From Aldrovandia affinis (Eukaryota > Chordata > Actinopteri > Notacanthiformes > Halosauridae), in contig JAINUG010000011.1 in the NCBI GenBank assembly GCA_029706075.1, forward strand, positions 6,206,001 through 6,270,000: a DNA stretch of 64,000 nucleotides, read 5' to 3'. The position numbers and the translations under genes are program-made. Below the pieces are notes generated by a model, which was not told the DNA's origin, searched no databases, and worked only from the letters and a program-made list of their open reading frames with translations. Positions 57,693 to 64,000 of this stretch are shown here, in pieces (within the stretch, counting starts at the first letter, position 1; every line of letters begins with the position of its first letter).

Positions 57693-59060
57693 CACTGTAT
57701 ACACATACATTACATTACAATGCACATATCTCTACACAAAACCTCAGAAATTAAGGAAAATGGGCAGGTTTGGAAGAGACAGGTACGCATGCAAACAGTT
57801 TCTGTGATTAACTGTACACCAATGCACAGCAACATTTGTGTCTGAATATGTACCTAAAAGAAACATGTATGAAAATATAAGTAAAAAAACTGTCAGAAAT
57901 TAAAAAAACTTGCATGGAACGGAGACTCATTCTTTGGATCATTTGTACAGAATCCACATGTTGGATTCTAACAAAAAAAACATCATATATGGATCTTTTA
58001 ATACTCTCAGTTCTTCCTTGGCCCCTATATGAATGATGTCCTTATACAGTAGCCCATCTGATATATCCCACTGATGATACAAATTTGGATTATGTCATTC
58101 TATGTATGTTCTCAACCTAAACCCTAAAGACTTGTCTTGTTCAGTGTTTAACCACTGAAATGTGGAGCAAGAATGCTAATTCATAGGTGTGCATACATGC
58201 AGCAGACAAAGGAACACTATAGCATTAGGTTATATAACTAACAGAAACTGCACATATATGCTGAAGGGGGTGGGGTGGGGTGGGGGTGCATCACGAGGCA
58301 GGATAAAAACGTTGAAAGTAGGTTCCTTGAAGGCTCACTTCTCATTAGGTTGGGACTGTTTCTCAAGCCTTGCGGAAATGGATCGTGCCACAGAAAGGAA
58401 GGAGGAATCAGAGCTTTTGCCTTGCACTCGAGTAGAGCCTTCGCTGTAACTGTGTTCCCTGTGCGCCGTGGGACTCGTCAATTATTTCCCCAAATGTACC
58501 AAGTCCTTAGGGGGATGAGGAGTCTTTCTTGTTTGTGGAGGCACCTTGTTTGTGTAGGAACCTAGACTCAGTCGCTTTTCAGTCGAGCGACAACACATTC
58601 ACGCTCTAATTCTGGTTGAGCGAACAACTCGACAAAAACTTTGGTTCTTCCTCCCCCCCGTTTCTTCTTGTAACTTCTCAAAAGTTGTCACTCCTGGAGG
58701 TGTATGTGTTTAGATTAAGGGATATGTGCTTCAGATTTTTTTTTTTTTTACTTACCAGCAGTAGAAAAGGCCATATTCCCAAAAGAGACTTGCTTTATGA
58801 CGAAGAACATAAAAAAAAGTAATAGATAATGACGAGAACAGGCCGTTCGACCCATCTAGGCTCGTCATTTCCTAGTCTAAAGAATATCCAGTATTGCATC
58901 AAGCCTGGACTTGAATATCCCAAGTGTTTCTACCTGACCTGGCAAGCTGTTCCACGCATTGAAAAAAAGCTTTCTGATATCCACTATTTTGTCAGTACAG
59001 TACACTGTAACCTAACTTTTTTGAGAATTGAAAGACGGCCAGCTGGTGGTGGAAGACAAT

Positions 59061-61190
59061 GGGTCTCATTCACTAATATGTTAGTAGAAACCTGCGTATT
59101 TTGTTGTTTGTTGTTATTGTTCTTACATGACATGCACACGCATGTCATTTCTAATTAGCATAATGCACCCCCTGTAAAATGCATATAAGGCCCTTCTGAT
59201 TTCACAGTCACATAGCCAAGACTCAAAGTTAAAGCAAAAGGACAAACTCAAACATAAAAGGTACTAGAAAGAATAACTTCTAAAGAATAACTAAACCTCT
59301 TATAAGCCATTCCTCATTTTCTGCAAACACATCTTGCCGATCTCTAAAGATGCCCTTGCTTCTAAAATTTTCTAGTAACGCAAAGTACCTCATTATCAAT
59401 GTGTTTGAATTATTGTTGAATCTTATACATTTTCCTTAAACAAACTTGTTTGAATACTAATTAAGCTATTACAATTACATGCAAGGTAATGTAGTTTATT
59501 ACAAAATGCATTTTGCATGCTTATTTCTTTCTCTTTTTAAATTAAATTAAGACTGGGGTGATATCCCATAACTTGACCAGAAATCATTGATAATACCTAT
59601 ATTTTTTATTTTATTATGTCAAACACATAAGTATGTGGGAGACATTCCATTACAAATCTGCAAACATTCTAGGCTTTCTGTGTCACAAGATGGGGGCAGC
59701 AAATTGCTTATAATTACTTCGTATGGGTTTAACTGTTTTAGAAAAAAGTGTAAATAACGTTGTAGCAGCGTTGACAGAAACGAAAGGCTATGAACGCCAA
59801 GGGAGTAGATTTATTAATTGAAATCGTATTAATAAATGTCATTAGAATGCAGAGCTCGTCGCAAAGCTTGCAAACTACCTAGTTAACTAACTGGATACTA
59901 ACAAAGCTGAGTTAGGTAGCTAGCTAGCAAGCTTGAAAAATAGCTAGTTAGCTCATTTGTATGCGCACTTGTTAATCTGGGTAGCTAGCTACCCATTTCA
60001 GTCCATTGCACAAAGACCATAGTGAACACAAATTTAACAGCGTAATGAAAAGGGGCTCTTTAACTTGGCCAGATTTAGTTATTTAACTAGTTAAATGGCA
60101 TCCAGCAAACACACCGCCCCGCCAGTAATATTATTACAAATTGTAAGTGCCATTTCCTAATTGTGTGACTATATTGATATTCATTTGAATATTGATTGTT
60201 ATTGATCATTCATATATTTGCTTCCTGTATATTTTTATTTTTGTTTTTGTTTTTTTTCTATAAATTTTTCCGATTTTACCCCGTTTTTCTCCCAATTTGG
60301 TAGCCAATTACTCCCGCTGCGCTTAGTTCAATCCCCTCCCACGTAGTTCGCTGCCATAGTCCTGTGACCGGCAGTGACAAAGGCGAAGCGCTGCCTCCTC
60401 CGAGACAGCACTCGTCGTGCCGTCGACTGTAATTCCGGTATCCCAGAACCACTCCTGTGCGCAGTGAAGTGTGTGTGTCGGCTTCCCTCCCCCCTCCCTG
60501 GTGCAGACAGCCAATTGCCACCCCGATGGCACTCCCGGCCAGAGCCGACTCTGGCGCGACGGGGAATCGAACCCCGGTCGCCGTGGCCAGATATTGTTAT
60601 TTTTGACCTCCTGTAAAAAGGAAAGAAAATGGACTTACCTGGTGATTCGCCTAAAACAGGCCCTTCACGGTCTCTGTGATTCTGTAAAAGGAAAATATTG
60701 TTGTATTAATTTAGTTGGAATAAAGATGACGGTGAAGCAAGACACTTATCGTTAACATGAAACATTGAAATGCAGGCTTTTGTTAAGTCTTGTCTAATCA
60801 GCTAATCAAAGTCTTCAATCTTTGATTAGTAACCAGTGAAGTGGTTAATTCAAGTGATTTAGAGTTTAAAAAAATAGCTAAGAATTAAGTCAACTCAGTA
60901 AACTGACAACTACACTACACAAATAATAACGATTTTGTTCTCATATATAATATAATTCATACTTTTGATCACAACTGAGTTACAAGCAGATTCTGTCATT
61001 TTCTGTAAACATATATAAATATATATTTATGTCACATGGTATGGCTACGTACGGTATGACTGGTCCGAACATAAGGTATGAACAGCCTTGAATAAGAACA
61101 AATTGATGAATTCCAAAATGTGCGTCAGATTGATCGTACACACGCTTAACGTATAGATCTATGCTAACGCACTGTTCGTGAATGAGACCC
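59061..61190. mobile_element. TIR DNA element of about 2.1 kb with nested SINE
   Basis: The left end GGGTCTCATTCACTAATATG and the inverse of the right end GGGTCTCATTCACGAACAGT share 13 identical outer bases and weaker homology inward (TTAG, GCGTA words). Repeats starting GGGTCTCATTCAC are familiar from fish genomes (recalled). No transposase was recognised, and a SINE (60225-60593) interrupts it. A target duplication is not clear. Confidence 0.6.
60225..60593 (-). mobile_element. tRNA-derived SINE, minus strand, 5' truncated
   Basis: On the minus strand a perfect B box (GGGTTCGATTCCCCG) is followed by a body with GGCTCTGGCCGGGAGTGCCA and GGGAGGGAAGCC, and a tail with TAATTGGCTACCAAATTGGG leading into an A/T-rich end. 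The body and tail match 36233-36590. The A-box end is missing. It is less mutated than the 36-kb copy, so it is younger. Confidence 0.9.
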
Positions 61191-61339
61191 ACATATCTTC
61201 ATAACAGAACAGGAGACGGTTGTTGTAAATATGATGCTACAAAACACTGTCATTCGACAAAATCCAAAGTCGAATAACTGAAAATATATAGTATTTCAAT
61301 ATGACGTTGTCATCAATGATTAGAGATGATAGACAAGAC

Positions 61340-61740
61340 AAGTATTCTTTTACATAAATGGCATCCCTGTAAAGACCTACTGTCCTTTTCCCTATGCTAT
61401 TTGATGAAATGTGCAGTACAAAACTAATTTAATGTTTTTCTGGTACTGTATTTGTGTATTACTTTTGTATTTGAATTCATACAGTAACAATCTATTACAG
61501 CTGGCTTCTGCACATACGTTTATAACAGCAAAAATGCATTAGTGATTTTAATAGTTTTTCATTTATCCCACCAGTCCTCAGTAGAGATTATTCATTTGAT
61601 GCATGTTTGTCATTTTGGTTAAAAAGTGTCATTTTGAGAAGAGATAACTAGATTTGAATTTGAATTAGAGTTTTGAATGCAATGTTTCAAGAGATTTGCC
61701 AAAATGCTTTCCTGATTGAATTTTGTACTTACAATTTATA
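61340..61740 (+). mobile_element. Duplicated 3' end of the IS630-like element (upstream copy)
   Basis: The segment from about 61340 matches 62985-63400 in the same orientation. Shared landmarks are ACATAAATGGC/ACGCAAATGGC, TGAAATGTGCAGT/TGAAATGTACAGT, CTTCTGCACAT/CTTCTGGACAT, TTTCATTTATCCCA/TTTCATTCATCCCA and CATTTTGAGAAGAG. It starts just inside the last transposase codons and continues into the 3' UTR, so it is the remains of a second, 5'-truncated copy in tandem. Confidence 0.8.
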
Positions 61741-61940
61741 TAGTGAATTATATAGAAAAATTATAATTTATATAGAAAATGTGTATATAAATGTGTAATT
61801 GATTACCAAATCATATTTCAAGGTATTGACTGGGTGGCTGTGTCAACAATTGACTGCATCCTGGGAAGACACTGGCTATGGCTGAAACAAGTATACCGTG
61901 TACCATTTGAAAGAGTTAAAGAACGATATGTGCAAATAAG

Positions 61941-62241
61941 GGGAGCGTTCCCACAGCCCTATGTTCCCACAACCCTATGTTCCGAAATATGTATAATGTT
62001 CCTTGTTCTTAAATAAAGACAACTGTCTGAAACCAAGATGATTCTATAACTGCAAAGACAACTCTGTGGGGACGGGTTAAGGGGGGCAACAAAAATGGCC
62101 ATACCTGTGCTGTGGGGATGTAGGCCTGAGGGAACATAGGGCTGGGGGAACATAGGGCCTAATTTTGATGGGGGAAACATTTCTTAGAAAGGTTTCTTAG
62201 AAATGGGGGAGCATAGGGCTGTGGGAACATAGGATGACCCC
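61941..62241. mobile_element. About 300-bp TIR element inserted in the transposase gene
   Basis: Flanked by an exact direct repeat CAAATAAGGG (61933-61942 and 62242-62251), of which 8 bases would suit a hAT-type target duplication. The ends are inverted repeats built on CCCTATGTTCCC words: GTTCCCACAGCCCTATGTTC at the left and its inverse GGGCTGTGGGAACATAGG at the right, with further inverted copies (GGGAACATAGGGCTGGGGGA) inside. No coding capacity. The precise start of the element is ambiguous by two bases. Confidence 0.85.
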
Positions 62242-62251
62242 CAAATAAGGG

Positions 62252-62379
62252 TGCTCTGCTGTAATTGAGAGCACCATTTTTGCACTGTGTAGACTCATTG
62301 CTGTCACCAGTATAGCCTTTGTATTTTGCAGTATTGACTTCAGTAGGTCTTTGTCATATTTTCATTTTGTCTTGTCCAG
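62252..62379 (+). other. Probable intron of the IS630-like transposase
   Basis: Between exon parts YVQ and RIFELD, once the inserted element is removed, about 128 bases remain that break the frame. They end in TTTTCATTTTGTCTTGTCCAG, a good polypyrimidine tract plus AG splice acceptor directly before the coding sequence, and start with GGTGCTC, which offers a GT. Whether it was spliced cannot be shown here. Confidence 0.5.
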
Positions 62380-62984
62380 AGAATATTTGAGCTCGATGCC
62401 ATCCCGCATGAATTCATTGTTATCCATGAGATGGGTTTCACTTTGAGAAGAAGGAGGCATCGAGGGAGGAACATCATTGGCCATCATGCCACAGTGAATT
62501 CCCTGGCTTACACGAGGGAAATGTCACTATGTGCGTAGCTATCCTTTGCCATGGGGTCCTCGCCATGCCAGAATGGGACCATACAACACAGCCCTAATCC
62601 CTAGTCCACACACTCTCTCATCCCACCAGAGCAGAGAGAGCCAGGTGGACCAGAGCAGCCCACATTATAATTTGGGACAATGTAAGCTTCCACCATGCTG
62701 CTTTGGTCTGCAACTGGATCAACATCAACCCACTGTTTATGGTTCTGTATCTCCTACCCTACTGCTCTTTCCTCAATCCTATCAAGGATTTTTTCTTGGC
62801 ATGGCAGTGGAAGGTTTACAACCGCAATCCCCATGAGCATATGCCCCTTCTCCAGGCAATGGAGGAGGCATGCAGAGATATACCTCCCAAGTTTTCCCAC
62901 CGCTTGGCCAGGGATAACATCACCTGTGATGGTTACGAGAGTCTCTGGCCTGATAGATATGAGAGACTAGATGTAGAGTTTATT

Positions 62985-63400
62985 TTGATTGTTTACTTAC
63001 GCAAATGGCCTTCCTGCCAGACCAGTTTTTTTCCCCTCCACTATTGACTGAAATGTACAGTGTAGCACTGTAAAAATATTTTATATATATATTATATTAT
63101 ATTATATTATATATATATATATATATATATAATAAAATATATAGTTTTGGTATTGTATTTGTTTGTATCATATATTTTAGTGCATACAGTCTGTTACAAC
63201 AAGCTTCTGGACATTGCATGTGTATGATTTGCATAGCAGGCTTTTTCATTCATCCCAACAGCAGAGTCTGTTCATTTCCATCCATTTTGGTTAAAATGTT
63301 TCATTTTGAGAAGAGTGCACATAGTTTTGAGTGCAGTGTTTCATTATGCAAGAGATTTTAGGAGTTTTGCTTAAATAGATTACTGATTGTGTTTGTAGTT
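62985..63400 (+). mobile_element. 3' end of the IS630-like element (downstream copy)
   Basis: Last transposase codons and 3' UTR, matching 61340-61740. It contains a (TA)n-rich insertion at about 63081-63131 that the upstream copy lacks. Confidence 0.8.
63081..63131. repeat. (TA)n / TATAT repeat
   Basis: A/T-only tract made of TATAT and TA units within the 3' UTR of the IS630-like element. Confidence 0.93.
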
Positions 63401-64000
63401 TTGAGAAAAAGAGTCATAGTTACAGGAAATTAGTTTAAACAATGTAAAACTCTAATGGTGGTGACATCCACAGTTCGCTCTGCGATGGACTGCACACTGT
63501 TTCTGTATCCCCGGAATGTACGGTCAGAGCCCACTTATACCTGGTTAAATTAAAGAGATATGAATAATAGATGGGACGAATGACACCTCCGTAGCCCAGG
63601 GTGATAAAAGACTGCGCTCCCTGAGCTCTTTTTGCCGTTATGACTCATTGAGCCGGCTAATAAAGATGACACTCGACAGCTAACAAGGCTTACAGGAACG
63701 CTTTCGGTTTCCGTAAGCGATGGCCGGCTGAACCCCCCCGCCACCCCTTTGCGCCACCCTGTCTGCTGGGTTCGATCATCTTGCGGGCAAAACGAAGGGT
63801 GGGGGGTGTACTTGTTTTTGGAATCGTTGACCTTTGACCATCCAACCACTTGGTGTGCTGTCAAATTGTGTGAGGTTGTTTTCTCTCTTTTCTTTCAAAA
63901 CTGAACTGACAGCTGTCACACATTACTTGTTTACGCCACAGAGCTGTCATATTTTCCGTTGGGCCCTGGAGAGGGGTGGCCCACTGGGATGGAGCCAGCC
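63401..64000. other. Unique sequence, possible regulatory element
   Basis: No gene recognised. From about 63560 the sequence is GC-balanced and repeat-free. A perfect 12-base palindrome TGACAGCTGTCA (63907-63918) combines an E-box (CAGCTG) with two TALE-type TGACAG sites. GTTTACG and GAGCTGTCAT follow nearby. This fits a cis-regulatory element, but conservation is untested. Confidence 0.3.

Larger units (their letters stand above)
55973..59060. other. Unique sequence
   Basis: No gene recognised. It includes a 28-bp tandem duplication, (AAT)n at 57651-57692, and G-rich GGGGTGGGGTGGGG at about 58267-58285. Frames of up to 109 codons (58829-59158) have no recognisable domain. Confidence 0.45.
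61810..63047 (+). pseudogene. IS630/Tc1-like (DDE_3-type) transposase, inactive, with MITE insertion
   Basis: This is a member of the IS630-Tc1-mariner superfamily that is not close to the Tc1 copies elsewhere in the window. The N-terminal exon reads LWLKQVYRVPFERVKERYVQ (about 61875-61936). After an interruption, RIFELDAIPHEFIVIHEMGF (62377 on) follows, where the usual first catalytic aspartate (DEAGF) is histidine. RGRNIIGHHATV is well kept. A stop occurs at about 62540. In another frame, IIIWDNVSFHHAAL holds the second aspartate, and SFLNPIKDFFLAW has lysine where the catalytic glutamate (NPIEEFF) should be. LLQAMEEACRDIP and the C-terminus follow to the stop at 63045-63047. Two of three catalytic residues are lost. 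Confidence 0.85.

Noticed and set aside
58829-59158. 109-codon frame
   Set aside because: Runs across the end of the GGGTCTCATTCAC element; no recognisable domain and mixed composition.
1-64000. CRISPR array, operon or other prokaryotic system
   Set aside because: Composition, microsatellites, Tc1, L2, SINE and gypsy elements show this is vertebrate nuclear DNA; the tandem repeats present are micro- and minisatellites without regular spacers.

Overview
This window looks like ray-finned fish (probably teleost) intergenic DNA. It is AT-rich, full of CA and other microsatellites, and packed with old transposable elements of the kinds common in fish: many Tc1/mariner families, an L2-type LINE with the eel-style stem-loop tail, tRNA-derived SINEs, a Gmr1-like Ty3/gypsy element and several short terminal-inverted-repeat elements. 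The species cannot be named from the sequence. I found no exon of a host protein-coding gene that I can defend. Every long open reading frame is either inside a transposon or a translation of a microsatellite. All family names rest on reading motifs by eye and on memory of these families; no database search was possible.

Layout. 1-3.9 kb is mostly single-copy, with one CA array. 3.9-5.8 kb holds a complete but frameshifted Tc1 element (3923-5146) followed by an L2 ORF2 fragment. 5.8-14.2 kb is mostly unique, with a 48-bp minisatellite, a CA array and an A/T-rich block near 9 kb that could be a conserved regulatory element. 14.2-19.5 kb is a transposon cluster: a 509-bp TTAA-flanked element with long inverted repeats, two plus-strand Tc1 relics (one carrying a nested L2 tail) and two minus-strand Tc1 relics. 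21.9-22.6 kb is an intact-looking solo LTR with a target duplication. 25-27.4 kb has two more Tc1 relics and 32.5-33.4 kb a deleted Tc1 copy with near-perfect ends. 36.2-37.9 kb has a SINE and a TIR element.

41.7-48.9 kb is the densest nest. A Tc1 relic is interrupted by a 221-bp piggyBac-type MITE. Next come a second Tc1 relic ending in an inverted duplication and a degenerate Gmr1-like gypsy pol in the order protease, integrase, reverse transcriptase, RNase H. A hAT/ZBED-type transposase remnant and a 576-bp MITE follow. 50.9-51.5 kb is a very long CA array. 59-61.2 kb is a TIR element carrying a nested SINE. 61.3-63.4 kb holds a dead IS630-like transposase gene, probably with an intron, into which a roughly 300-bp element has jumped, and its 3' end is duplicated upstream.

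The elements do not work together as a pathway. Their nesting gives a relative age order: Tc1 and IS630-like copies are older than the MITEs, SINE and L2 tails inserted into them. The long unique stretches between them, some rich in TAAT-type homeodomain sites, fit a gene-poor region that may contain distal regulatory DNA, but that is inference.
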